Below the pieces are notes generated by a model that was not told the DNA's origin, ran no database searches, and saw only the letters and a program-made list of their open reading frames with translations. Positions 42,020 through 53,631 of a stretch of 64,000 bases of DNA are shown here, piece by piece. Every line of letters starts with the position of its first letter. Position 1 is the first letter of the stretch. Made by a program: the position numbers and the translations under genes. The stretch is from Anaeramoeba flamelloides (lineage: Eukaryota; Metamonada; Anaeramoebidae): contig JANTQA010000033.1 in NCBI GenBank assembly GCA_027625915.1, positions 4,464,001-4,528,000 on the forward strand, in the 5' to 3' direction.

Positions 42020-42620
42020 CATTTCAAAAAAGGTGACTTGCCTGAAATAATAAATTGAAAAAAATAAAAAACAAATCTTTTATTATTCAAGAACAAACAA
42101 TAATTAAATCTGATTTATAATTAAATTTTAAATCATTCTAAATATATAAAAACCTGATATTTTAAAAAATTAACAAAAAATAAAACCAAAAACTAAAAAA
42201 AAGTGAGTCAAAATTTTTGAACTGAATATTACCGATTTTTTATTACCTAAGTTTCACTAAAAAAAAATTAACAAGAATATTTTTTAATAATAATTAAATT
42301 AATTTTAAAAGACATTACATAGTTTCAATTTTGTAGTGATTATTTATCTTTTCGAAGATATTTTTTTTTTTCACCATTATCTTTTACAAAAAAAAAAGTC
42401 TCAAAAAAAAAAAGTAGAAAAAAAAAGAAAAAAAAAGTGAAAAAAAAAAAAAAAAAAAAAAAAAAGAAAAAGAAAAAGAAAAACTAAAATTATTAAAATT
42501 ATAAAAAATGATTCTGATCCAAAAATTCAAATATATTTTTTTGATAAGAATACAGTAATAAACCCTCAAAAAAACTTCCAAGAACATTATATAGTGAAAC
42601 AATATTTTTGAAAAATAAAT
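42020..42620 (+). repeat. Family C dispersed repeat, copy 3 (uninterrupted)
   Basis: This matches copies 1 and 2 along its length, including CCTGAAATAATAAATTG, ATTCTAAATATATAAAAACC, GACATTACATAGTTTCAATTTTG, a long A-rich tract (about 42400-42485) and AAAAAATGATTCTGATCCAAA. Phe/Ser-rich reverse frames through the A-tract are artefacts. Confidence 0.65.
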
Positions 42621-43782
42621 TATGTTGAAATTTGAGTTCTGTTGTCTCGTAAAACTGATCCTGTAATCTCTTTTTTATTATTATATGTTTTCCCACATTG
42701 AGTTATCTCTTTTTCTACTTTCAAATCCGTATTATTCTGTTTAAATTATTTTCCTTACCATTTAAACTTAAGACTTCAATTTTTAAAAAACAAAATTATT
42801 ATAAAAAAAAATGTATTTTGGAAAAGAAATTATATAGTATCTTTGAAATAAAATAAGATCCTGTGTAAAGTCTTCCATAAAATAAAATAAATAACATAAA
42901 TTCCATCAAAAGATTTTTGATAAAAAAATCCAATCCCAAAAAATAGTGGAATATCTTTTGATTTGTTAATAGCACTTTCTGTTTCAACTTGATATATTAA
43001 ATCAAAATAAGGTTCTTTATTTTAAAAATTATTTTTTTTTTATTTGTAATAGAAATTACAGGAAAATTGATATTGTAAAAAATAATATTAAACAAAACGT
43101 TTAAGGATCAAAAAATTTTACTATTACAGACATTTTAACTTTTTAACAGACACCCAAAACAATCAAATTAGGCACAAAAAAAATTATATAAGGTACAAAA
43201 TCAAATCAACAATCCACAAGAGAAGATTTTATCATAATAAAACACTGTCTCGTTTTTCAACCCAAACACTATTCTAAAAGATAAATATTTTAAGTACCAT
43301 ATTTTTCAAGAGTTGACCCTTCAAAAAAAATGTTTTTTATGTGTCTTATTTGTTCAATTGGAGTGTGCGTTAACAGGTACATAGACTGTAAAGTTAAATT
43401 TCAATATCTCACTTTATTAGTGACCTGTTTTTAAATGTTTTTTCAAATATCAAGATCTCAGAAAAGATAATTATTTATCTGTGATAATATTTTAAAATTT
43501 AAAAAAAAAAAAAAAAGAATGAAAAATTGTTTGTTTTTTTTAATATTCGTTTTGATTGAAATTTCAAAAATATAAATAATAAGATAAGAACAAGATCTGT
43601 CCAAAATATGATTAGAAAAAACAAATAAAAAGAAAACAACTTCTCATTTAATGATTAAAAATCCTAACATTAGTGATCCTATAACAAAACCAAAATGGTA
43701 AATAAAAAAAAAAAAAAAAAAAACAAAAAAAAAAACAAATACGATAAATTGGTGTAGAATTAATCGGGAAAAACAAAGCGAT
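42621..43782. other. 3' flank of lipase, no gene seen
   Basis: AT-rich DNA. The stretch at 43160-43200 (AATCAAATTAGGCACAAAA, AAGGTACAAAAT) hints at a heavily decayed MITE A, but the ends cannot be placed. A long A-tract lies at 43709-43735. Confidence 0.45.
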
Positions 43783-45117
43783 TTAATCAAAAATACCATT
43801 ATATTGATTTAGAGTCACAACTATTTCACCATAAAGTTCCTCTTTAACGGTGGATCCCAGTGTATAATCAAGGTGTCCATAATGCTTAGTGATTCTATGA
43901 TCCATACAACAATTATCAAGAGTTAGTTCCAATTGCTTGACATCTTTGGGGTCTGCTAAGATATCCTTTGAACCTGAATATAAATAAATAGGCACACCAC
44001 AATTTTTTAAACTTTCCAAATCATATTCTACAGGATCTTTTTGTTTGTAGACTACTTGATTTTGTTTTTTCCCGTAATCGTATTTCAAAAACTTTCCGGT
44101 CCTGATTCCGTTTGCCCAAGATCGCAAATTGTAGATGGAAGTAGGTGCACCCAAATATTTTGTGTAAACTGGCAGCATTTCTGGATCCATTGTTGATCCT
44201 TCAAAGAAATCCACAAAGCTTACGGATCCCTTTTTTATAAGTTTATTTTTCATAAAGGGCTGGACAAGCTTTCTTTGAATCTCGGCTGTTGGGGAAAAGA
44301 TGTATAGGCCAGTTTTGAGCAAAAGATCATCAAACTTAATTTTGGCCATGGACTTGAGCGCTATTTGGTTGACCTTGCCAACAAACAGAACTGGCGCAAG
44401 GGCAATGTAGCAATTGATTTTGGCGGCAACGGATCGCTTTTCTTCCTTGAGGCAAAGGTTTGCAAACATTTGTGTTGTGCCTTGGCTATGCCCAACGTAG
44501 CTGATCGTTTCAAGACCCGTTGTTTCGGTGATATAGTTCACGACTGCGGGGATATCAAACGCAGCCATGTGCTGGAAGCCAAATTTCCAGACATAGTTTG
44601 AGTGCCGGCTAAACGTTTTGTGTTTCATTGACACCCCATTCATGCGCGTGTTGTTCATGTACACCTGGTACCCTGCATCGGCCAATTGGTACGCGAGCGC
44701 ATTCTCAATGCCATTGATCACCCAAGAAAAGCTATTGTCGCAGAGGCCATGTTGGAGCAGGACTGCGGGCTTTGTGTCCTGGCCAGAAACCTCTGTGTTC
44801 TCTAACCGAAAGCAAGACAGGATGTAACCGTCTTGCGTCTCGATGTGGTGAAGATCCACTTCGTACATGTTTTTGAATTGCTTCGTGTGACTCTTCACTA
44901 AATCAAGAAACAATTGTTCCATATTCTTCCCATCCTTTGTGCAATGCTTATTGACATCTTCGATGCTCTTTGGAATGATCTTTTTGGAAAACGATTGCAC
45001 TTTATTCCAGACATTTTCAAGCTTTCCAATGCCTTCGTTTTGGATGTTTTCAATATTTTTTGCAAATACTTTGTAATCTTCATGTGTTTGCTTTACAATC
45101 CTTTTAATTTCTTCCAT
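43783..45117 (-). CDS. Acid lipase family alpha/beta hydrolase
   Basis: The family hydrolyses cholesteryl esters and triacylglycerols, in animals in the lysosome or digestive tract. From the ATG at 45117 the protein has 444 residues. It shows the start of the fold at residues 85-105 (YEVDLHHIETQDGYILSCFR), LLQHGLCDNSFSW (oxyanion region), YMNNTRMNG and the nucleophile elbow GHSQG with Ser211. Asp385 (YSGSKD) and His415 (HYGHLDY) complete the catalytic triad. A polar N-terminus of about 75 residues replaces the usual signal peptide. A short exon upstream is possible: TTTTTTATTAG at about 45151-45161 is a good acceptor, and the frame is open through it to ATACAAAAACAACAAACACT, but I cannot place a matching first exon. 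Codons in the central part (44340-44880) are clearly GC-richer than the ends. Family is firm; substrate and localisation are not known. Confidence 0.88.
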   Translation of the reverse strand: MEEIKRIVKQTHEDYKVFAKNIENIQNEGIGKLENVWNKVQSFSKKIIPKSIEDVNKHCTKDGKNMEQLFLDLVKSHTKQFKNMYEVDLHHIETQDGYILSCFRLENTEVSGQDTKPAVLLQHGLCDNSFSWVINGIENALAYQLADAGYQVYMNNTRMNGVSMKHKTFSRHSNYVWKFGFQHMAAFDIPAVVNYITETTGLETISYVGHSQGTTQMFANLCLKEEKRSVAAKINCYIALAPVLFVGKVNQIALKSMAKIKFDDLLLKTGLYIFSPTAEIQRKLVQPFMKNKLIKKGSVSFVDFFEGSTMDPEMLPVYTKYLGAPTSIYNLRSWANGIRTGKFLKYDYGKKQNQVVYKQKDPVEYDLESLKNCGVPIYLYSGSKDILADPKDVKQLELTLDNCCMDHRITKHYGHLDYTLGSTVKEELYGEIVVTLNQYNGIFD

Positions 45118-45729
45118 CCTTCCCGAAAAATCAGTGTTTGTTGTTTTTGTATCTAATAAAAAAGCAAAACGAGAAAAAATGTTTTTTTCCTTTTTTTTTA
45201 AATTTACCAAAGAGGCTTTGTTAGTCTAACCAAAGAATCACACGAATTACCATTTTTGTGAATACGACGTGAAGAAAGAAATTTTGGAATTTTCGTTATT
45301 TGAATTTTAAAGGGTTTGTTTACACAATAAAAATAAAGGAGATTTCAAAATTAGAAAAACTTATGGTTTTGATACAACACTTATTTTTAATTCACAACTT
45401 ATGGTCACCAAACGAAAGTAATCACCAAAAATATTTCAAAGAAAAATGGGTGAATCGACTAGGCATTTACAGCAAATTTCTTACTCTCCCAAAGAGTAAC
45501 TTTACACGTAAAATGTGTATTGCGAAAAAGGCACTTTTTTTGAATAAGAAAATATAATTAATACAAAAAAAAACAATACTCAAGGATCTTATTCACAGAA
45601 AATCCGAATCAGCGAAAAAATTTCAAAAATCAACAAAAAAAATCAAAAGGTTTGTCATTGCTAAAAAATCCAAAATTTTTAAATAAAAAACCGTATTGCT
45701 TCTTGTTTTTAAATTTCCTAAGGGTTAAA
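45118..45729. other. 5' flank of lipase; one weak open frame
   Basis: This region holds the possible first exon of the lipase. On the plus strand, an ATG frame from about 45363 to 45557 reads 63 residues (NLWSPNESNHQKYFKEKWVN...). That is less biased than random AT DNA, but I see no family signature, splice partner or repeat copy. I do not call a gene. Confidence 0.35.
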
Positions 45730-46010
45730 TTTTTCTTAAATTTGAAATAAATTGCTTTTTTGAAGTACACAATCAATTTAAAACAATTTAATCTAGTTTG
45801 TGGTTATTTTAGAATACTCTAAATTTGTCAGAGTATGGATTTTGTAACATTTTTGAGATAAAAATACTCATTTGAAAAAGTAAAAAAAATCTTCAAAATA
45901 TATTCAAGATCTCAAAAAGAGCCAAAGAGTGAAACTAAAAACTAATAAAGTTGTTTTTAAAAATTATATTTCACAATTATTCTTATTGGAAATTAAATTT
46001 CACTATTTGA
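45730..46010 (-). repeat. Family F repeat, reverse copy
   Basis: On the minus strand it reads AGTTTCACTCTTTGGCTCTTTTTGAGATCTTGAA, then CTTCAAAAT, TGTTACAAAATCC and a block resembling AAACTAGATTAAATTG. This order matches 20440-20670 and 17985-18225. It is diverged, and the edges are approximate. Confidence 0.4.
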
Positions 46011-48740
46011 CGGATTTTTTCAAAAAATATCAATTTTTTTTCTGTTGATTTTTGGAGATCTATCAGACATGACATGCAGATAAGTTTTTGATTGTTATTA
46101 CTCACACATTACAATTACTAATGTGATCAAAAAAAAAAAATGCCCAAAGTCTATAATCGGTGATACGAAATAAAATCCATGATTTTTTTCTTATTCACAA
46201 GTGTAAATCTGGGATGTTGTAAAAAATATAGTTTTTTCAATTTTAGAGATAAATAAAGAGTTCCATGTATTTATACAAATTTATTTAATAGTAAACAAAA
46301 TACCCGTTTTTATTTTTGGTCTCAAAGGAATTTTCAATATAAAATCGTGTGGCAAATACAAATACTTTCTTTGAAAAATGTTTTTTTTTTAAATTTGAAA
46401 GATTATTGTTTGTCAATAGATTTTTTGATTAAAATTGTTATTAGTCTATTAAAATAATCAGATATTATATTTACTATTACCAAAATTTGGATAAATGAAT
46501 GGAACTCTTTATTTGTCTCTAAAATTGTAAAAACTCTATTTTTTACAATATTCATATTTACTCTTGTGTTGTTGTCTGTGTTTAGAGTTAGATTATGAGT
46601 TCAAAAAATAAATAGTATCTCATATTGTATTATTTGTCAAATACCACTTTGTTATACCTTTTTGTTTTGGATCCCCTTCCAAACTCAAAAAAGATATTTT
46701 TTTCTACTGTTAAGATGATATTAATCATCTTACTCTGGAAAAGAACTACACCACAATATTATGTTATATCACTTATTTCTTTATTATTTGTTAAAAACAA
46801 AAAAAGTGATTATTTCCAAATTAAAACTAAAAATACGGAAATTCTTCCAAATTATAAAACCATTTATTATTATCGTTTGTATGCTTTGATTGTGAAAAAA
46901 AAAAAAAAAAAAAAAATTAAAGAATTAGAAATAATAAAATATTTAAAAAATAATTTAATAGAGTTTAGAAATCTTTTAATCCAAGAATTATTAGTTTATA
47001 ATTCATCTTCTTCTTTTTATTGATATTGTGATTTCGTCATTTTGACTTTGGCTATTAGCAATATGTTCATTTCATTGATGTTTCTTTAAAAGATGGAAAT
47101 CAATTTTTTACTTAAATTTCTAACAATTAAAATATTTATAAATTAATTAATATATATAATTATAACCACAAAAAATAAATTTTTGGAAGGAGAAAAAAAG
47201 TACATTTTCAATCTTTCTCTTTTACCTCTACTCTTTATTAAAATATTTTTACAAATAATTATGTTTCAATTTATTTTTTGATAATTATTCTTTTACCTTT
47301 GACTGATTTATACATACTTAACGAATGTAATATTATATTCAAACCCATTTTCACTATTATGAACGCATTAACTATTATTGATTATATTTTTACTAAATTG
47401 AACTTTTTTCAATTTTTGCTTTTCAACGGTTTTTATTTTTATCTTCTATATTTTCTCAAAGAAAAAGATAAATAAACATATAAACCATTAAAAAAAAAAC
47501 AAAAAAAACATAAAAACCTGCCCAACAACGTAATAAATCATTATTATCTATAAGGAATTTCCACAATCCAAATTATTTTCCATTTTTTTTTTTTTTTTTT
47601 TTTTTTTTTGGACAATTTTTCCCTTTTAAATTTCAATTTATATTCAACTTGATTTGATTGTTTTAGACCAGTTTAAAAATTCAGCTTTAAATCAATAAAA
47701 TTGAAAATTTTACAAGGATTTTTTTGAATATTGACCCAAATGTGAAAAATTCAAAATAATCACAAAATATTTTGTTTGGTAATCTTTATAATAAAAAATT
47801 CTACTCACAAAAAAATTTTTTTCTTCTGGGAGAAAAATGAAAAAAAACATTAAGTTCAATAAATATATTTAATTTACATTGAAAATGGTAAAATTTCCTT
47901 TTATCATTTATTTTATCATAACATATAAATTTTTTTTTTTTTACTTTTTTTTTTACTTTTTTAATATTTATAATTAATCCTTTACTGGATATTCATTATA
48001 AGATTTTAAATAAAACTATTTTTTTTTGTTTTTTTTTGAAAAATTATCTTTGAGATTAGTATTATTTTTAAAACAATTCCTTTCTGAAAACCACATTTTA
48101 TATAAACCAATTATTTAGAGAACCTTTCAAAATATTTTATATTATTTTTCATTACAATTCATTTTATATTTTTTTTGTTTAATTTTTAAAATTATTTTGA
48201 AATTATATGTTAATATTGTCCCAAAATTTTATAGGTTAATTTTTATAAGATATTATGAAGTTATAATAATAATAAAAAGAAAATTATCAATTTATTCTTC
48301 ATATAAAAAAATTAAAGATAAATTAAGATTATCAAATTTTCTATTTTTTTCGAAATTTGACTTTAAATTTTGATAGTTAATACTTCTTTTTCTAGAAATT
48401 AACATAAAATTCCATTTTTTATCCAATGATTCATTTTTACCCATTTTGGATCCTTTATGTAAATATTTGGGGAAAAACAGATATACTGTTATTTTCCAAT
48501 TAATAAATGAAAATTATTATTCAAATTTCCAAAATGAATATTAATTATTACTGTTCCAACCAAATTACTAGAGTAAAAATTTTGTCTCAGAGTTAACTCA
48601 AGATGGAATCTTAGTTTATTGTCTAAAAATATCATTTCTAAACGATTTTGTAAAGATCTTTGGATTTTCTTCAACATAGAAAATAGAAAAACATTTTGGA
48701 ATGTGAACGAAAAATTTTCATATTTTAATGGGAAAATAAT
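46011..48740. other. Intergenic, no gene seen
   Basis: AT-rich DNA with a 27-T run at 47583-47609 and other long homopolymers (46896-46915, 47934-47943). Open frames at 46625-47023 and 47278-47475 start on TTG or are Lys/Ile/Phe-biased and show no family. I see nothing convincing. Confidence 0.45.
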
Positions 48741-48744
48741 AGTA

Positions 48745-49085
48745 TATATATATATCACAGGTAATACGACTTTTCGTTTCAAAAACGTGAAAGATGTAAA
48801 AAAACCCGTTTTTTCACTTTATATATATATATATTTCGTTTCATTCGTTGTTTCGTTTTTTGTTTTTTGAAAAAGTTCTCGAATTCTTTTGAAATCATAC
48901 TTTCCGTTTCCCAGATATGAAAAAAAGCAAGCGAAAAAACTTAAAAACAACGGGGAAATATAACAGTTAAAACACTAGTTGGGTATAATTACATTAAAAG
49001 GGTTAGAAAAAGAGGAATTTCGTTTTTATCCGTCTAAATGGGGGGGTTTCGTTTTAATAACAAGGAAAATGGCTTTATTTTTATA
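48745..49085. other. CGTTTC-rich stretch between AT microsatellites
   Basis: (AT)n runs at about 48747-48758 and 48818-48833 bracket a short unit. For the next 250 bp the word TTTCGTTT or its variants recurs (48768, 48834, 48850, 49018, 49047), with CpG steps and a seven-G run near 49040. No frame of length remains open. Function and origin are unknown. Confidence 0.4.
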
Positions 49086-50599
49086 TTTTTAAAAAGCCGA
49101 AACAACACAAAGTGGGTTTTGAGTTTAAAATTTATGGCATTTTTATAAATTTTAACAACAAATTAAAAGAATTTTTTTTTTTTTTTTAAAAAAATACAAT
49201 TGTAAAAAAACTAGTTCAAAATTTCACTTTTTTATTGGATTTCAAATTTGAGTAGCTATCTATTTTTTCGGATGGTTATCACATCCTCTTAAAAAAATTA
49301 ACCAGTACTAGTTGAATTGTAAATTTAATATTATATCTAATGAATAAACTTGCATTTTACTGTTCAAACCCGAGTTTAATATCTAAATAAATATTCTAAC
49401 AATTAGAATTCTTATTAGGTGTTGATTAATTAACAATGGTTAGGAGAGAAATTATATTACTAATTTACCCCTATTAAAAAAAAACTTTTTACCAAGAAAT
49501 TTCTGTTTTTGAAGTTTTAAGGGTTGTTACAATACTAAACATTTCATTTTTCAAATAACTCTTTTGAATCTTAAAACAATTGCCACTCCCAATAATATTT
49601 TTTATTGATCACCATAAAAATATTTAAAATTATTAACTTAAAAAAAATTTTTTTTTTCACAATTGCTATTTGGGAAAATCTGATCTTTGATTTTTTTCAT
49701 TATATGGATTCTACTAGAACTTATGAGCAATAAAATTACAATAATTTTAAATTTTTTTTGATACTATAAAACCATTTTTAAACCTAAATATTGTACTTAA
49801 TTGATTATTTTATATATGGTTTATTAACAATTACTTTCATAGGAAGAACTTTATTATGTTATGTTAAAAAATAATTTCATTTTTTATTATTTATCTTTTA
49901 ACAAAACTGTTTTTAAATAATTCTTTTGTTACTTTTTTTAACAATTTTTCTACTTATTAGATTTTAATAAAAAAATATTTTTTTCTTAGACTGTGAGATC
50001 AAATTCAAAACACGAGTTAACCAAAGTAATAAACACTATCACTTTTTTAGATAATTTTAAGTATAAAATATTATTTCTTAGATAAATTCAGATATTTTAT
50101 TATAATCTTTATTTAATATAGAATAACAAGTGGAAATTGATTAATGAATAAGATAAGATTAAAACAACCAATTCATGTGTCGAGAAGATTTAAATCAGTA
50201 TGTCTAGTAAATCGGTGATTAAAATAATTAGTATTTATTTGATTTTCTTTTTTGTTTATACTTTTATTTTTTTTTTGTGATCGATCAAAAAAATTTATTT
50301 TTAAAAAGTATTTAATTACCTCAAAATAAATTTTTATTCGTAATTTTTAGATTATTTTTTTTTTGTTAACAGACTTTAAATAAATATATACAATAAATTA
50401 TTGTTTCTATTATTTTAATTATTTTTGTATTTTAATTATTGTTTTTTTTTTGATTTCAAGAATGAAGTATATTTGAGGTATATAGTAAGAAATATTAGAA
50501 TATTGAAAAACTGTGAATTTTGGAGAAAAAACTTTAATTGAGTTGTGTTATCACATATGATTTACCTTTTTAATTTTTCGTATAATCAAATATCCCATG

Positions 50600-50600
<1 letters not shown>
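49086..50600. other. Intergenic, no gene seen
   Basis: AT-rich DNA with T- and A-runs. I recognise no gene or repeat family. Confidence 0.5.

Positions 50601-50601
<1 letters not shown>

Positions 50602-50643
<42 letters not shown>
50602..50643. repeat. (AT)n microsatellite
   Basis: About 40 bp of uninterrupted AT dinucleotide. A shorter AT run lies at 50719-50735 on the other side of a CpG-rich core. Confidence 0.9.
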
Positions 50644-50645
<2 letters not shown>

Positions 50646-50657
50646 AAGAAACGAATT

Positions 50658-50715
50658 TTACACATCGCTCACGCGTGCGCCAACGCGTTTCATGACATCA
50701 ACAAAATCTTCATAC
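50658..50715 (-). CDS. Possible terminal exon of an unidentified protein
   Basis: On the minus strand, TATATATATCACAG (a good 3' splice site) is followed by one base and then 18 codons, reading YEDFVDVMKRVGARVSDV, and TAA. The codons use G and C at third positions (CGC, GGC, GTC, GTG), unlike all nearby sequence. The core has a density of CpG not seen elsewhere in the window. I do not recognise the protein, and no upstream exon or donor is convincing. It may be a genuine last exon, a fragment of a duplicated or transferred gene, or a chance island. Confidence 0.3.
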
Positions 50716-50735
50716 CTGTGATATATATATATATA

Positions 50736-52001
50736 CTGAAAGGTTTAATTTTAATTTTAATTTTTTTTTTCAACAACCCATTTTTTTTCAAAGATACATG
50801 ACTTTTATCTCATAATTTAAATCAAATCTTCTTAATCTTTCAAAAAAAAAAAAAAAAAAAAAATTGGTGATAATTTTCTTTTTAGCAATAAACAAGTATT
50901 TTTATTAAAAAAATGAATTTTTACAGGTATAAAAAAGTTATATTTCATCCTTATTAAAACTCTTACACACAATCAATTTAATGTTAATCCCAAACCTAAT
51001 ATCTTCTAGTTAAGAATAATTTCAAAGTTTTTCAATAGCAAGAAACCCTGTTATAAATAATTTAAAATTAATAAAATGCCAAAGTGACTGAAATTAGTTT
51101 GTGAAAAAAGAAATCAAAAAATTCTCAAATTTTGAGATTTCTGTGATTGACTTATCAAAAAGTAATGAAAAGTATTGTGAATTCTTTTAAACTTAGAGAA
51201 TTAAAATATTCAAAGAACGATGTTTATTTATGTTTTAAAATTTGATTTGTTGAGTGAAGCAAGCTAGTTTAAAGAATTAAAAAAGAAAAAAAAATTTTTT
51301 TACAAATATTTTGTTTTTAACCCCTTCAAACAATTTTGAAGATCACAATACTTTTTCAAATTTATATTTATGTATTTAAGCTGATTTTGAAATGTATTTT
51401 GTTGAATTTTCACGGAAAAGACCAAGTTTTGTAGATCTTAATTTCTTTTTAAATATATTATAATTAATTTATTTTTTTTTGGAATACATTTTATTGAATT
51501 TTCTAGAACAAGCTAATTAAAATTTCCACTACATACTTTCATAATTTTTAACATCAAGAGTGAGATAATTTGAGGAGATATCAAAAAAAAAAGTTTCTGG
51601 ATATTTCACATTCCCTTTATGTTTGAAAGACATGGAATTCCAATTTCGAAATGTCACCTGTTTTTTTTTAACAAGCAAAATTATTTTTGTAACTTCAACC
51701 TAGGCTTTTTTATCATTTTTTTTTTTAGGTATAGCAAACAGCGAAAAATTGAAAGAATTAATAATTGGGATTAAATTTAAACTTTACTATTGAAATAAGA
51801 GTTTTTCTTAGATGAAAAGTATCATAATTTAAAATTATTCTTCTCAAAATTATAATCAAGATAGCTGAATTATCTTTATCAGAAGTTGATTTTCTGAATT
51901 CTTATTGGTTATGTTCGAACTTTTCTTTTAATATCAATCTCTCTCAAATAGGAAAAAATATTTAATTTTACAAAATTTGTACAAAAAAAGTCCAATGTTA
52001 A
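50736..52001. other. Intergenic, no gene seen
   Basis: AT-rich DNA with a long A-run at 50841-50863. No gene is recognised. An upstream exon for the candidate at 50658-50715 would have to lie here or further right, but none is evident. Confidence 0.45.
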
Positions 52002-52576
52002 TATGTCCCTACAACCCAAAAAACACTAAAAATGAAAAACTGATCAAATACTTTCGTTTAATACAATTAAAAAAACAAAATGATAAAATAAAAATAAATA
52101 AAGTTTCAATTTAGCCTTTTCTTGAAAACACTTTTTGCCAAAATCCTTGATTTCAACCTTGAAATTATGTATATTTTTAGATACACTATCTTGTTTTAAC
52201 TCATTTACAAAAACAAATTCTAAATTTTGGGAATTTTCTTTTCATAAAAGGCACTAATTTGGTACTCAAATGTTTTTTTTAGTTTTAAATGGTAAAATAA
52301 AAAAAAGTTAAACTAAAAGGATAAACTTTCTGGAAAAGCATTTTAATTTAATATATTAACTTATTCTTTTATTTAAAACTTTTCTCAACCCAAATTTTTC
52401 AAAAAAAAAATAAAAAAAGTGCACACTAATTCCAAAAAAATATTTTCGATATTCAAAAGTTGAGAGTGTTTTTATTCTAAAAAAAATTATCACAGGGGTT
52501 AATTGAATTAAGTTAGTTCTTAATTTCGAAAAATATTAATCAGAAAAAAATAGTGCTTAATTTTATTAAGGACATA
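52002..52576 (+). mobile_element. Family H repeat, copy 1
   Basis: This 575-bp unit is repeated in the same orientation at 58158-58730. The ends are TATGTCCCTACAACCC and TTATTAAGGACATA, giving a short inverted terminus TGTCC/GGACA with TA outside both ends. The interior is AT-rich and non-coding. It shares TTTTCTTTTCAtAAAAGGCACTAATTTGG (with one varying base) and GTTGAGAGTGTTTTTATTC with its partner. It is probably a non-autonomous DNA element. Confidence 0.7.
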
Positions 52577-53337
52577 TAATTAGTTAAATATTAAAATAAT
52601 ATTAATAATTTAAAAAATTAAATATTTTTTTCACATAAAAAAAACTTGACCTCACTCTTATGGTGAACCCCCTTTATTAATATTTCCCAACGGTTTATTT
52701 TCTACCTTGTTTTATCTTCAAGTCATAAATATGTCTACGTCTACCTTTATTGAACAACAAATTTAAATCTTTTGTTTGAAAAAAAAAATATTCTAATATC
52801 CAAAAGAGAAAATTAAAAATAATTCAGAAAATAAATAAATTTTCAATCAAAAAATAAAATAATAATAATTCAACATTTTAAATAAAAAGTTATAATATAT
52901 TACCTCTCAAAAAAAAAAAAAGAATAATAAATGAATATTTTTATGGTTAACATAATCCAAGCACCTTTTTTATTTTTCGAAAAAAGAGACTATATACTTT
53001 TTCCATAAATATATATATATAAGCTACGATATATTTCATAAAGTAATTATATATTAGATGATTTGAAAATTATAAAGGGTGACATTTGGTTACTTAATAA
53101 ATATTGTTATAATTATAAAAAAACAGATTTTGTTTATATTTTTTCAAATTCGATGAATTTGACTCTAATTTTTTTTTTCTCAAAAAAATCAAATAAAAAA
53201 AATAAAAATGATATTTGAAACACAAATGAATTTCAAGTATATAAAAACAAATATTTCATAAAAACGGATATTTCACAAATGTAAATCACAATAATAATCA
53301 TAATAATCATAATCATAATATATAATAAATATAAAAT
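52577..53337. other. 3' flank of FHA-AAA gene
   Basis: AT-rich, with an (AT)n run at about 53010-53020 and ATAATCATAATAATCAT repeats close to the stop codon (53288-53330). No gene is seen. Confidence 0.5.
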
Positions 53338-53533
53338 TTAAAGATAACTTTGAATATTGTTTTGAATTGGTATATTTGTTATTGAATAATTTGAATGCCA
53401 TTTAACTAATTGTTTTAAATACAAAGAATTAATCTTTATTGAACTTTTAATTTTTGAAAGACTATTTTTAAAATCTTGTAATTCTAATTTTCTTAATTGT
53501 GTTTGAACATTTTCATCACATGATATCGATGAT

Positions 53534-53571
<38 letters not shown>

Positions 53572-53595
53572 TTCTTCTTCTTCACCACCACCACA

Positions 53596-53631
<36 letters not shown>

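Noticed and set aside
43110-43235. Another MITE A copy
   Set aside because: Only AAATTAGGCACAAAA and AAGGTACAAAAT resemble the family. No inverted arm or TA-bounded end can be placed.
44365-44827. Plus-strand open frames opposite the lipase
   Set aside because: They are shadows of the GC-richer part of a well-supported minus-strand gene.
46625-47023. 132-residue open frame
   Set aside because: It starts on TTG, passes through a long A-run encoding Lys, and is otherwise Ile/Leu/Tyr/Asn-biased as expected from base composition.
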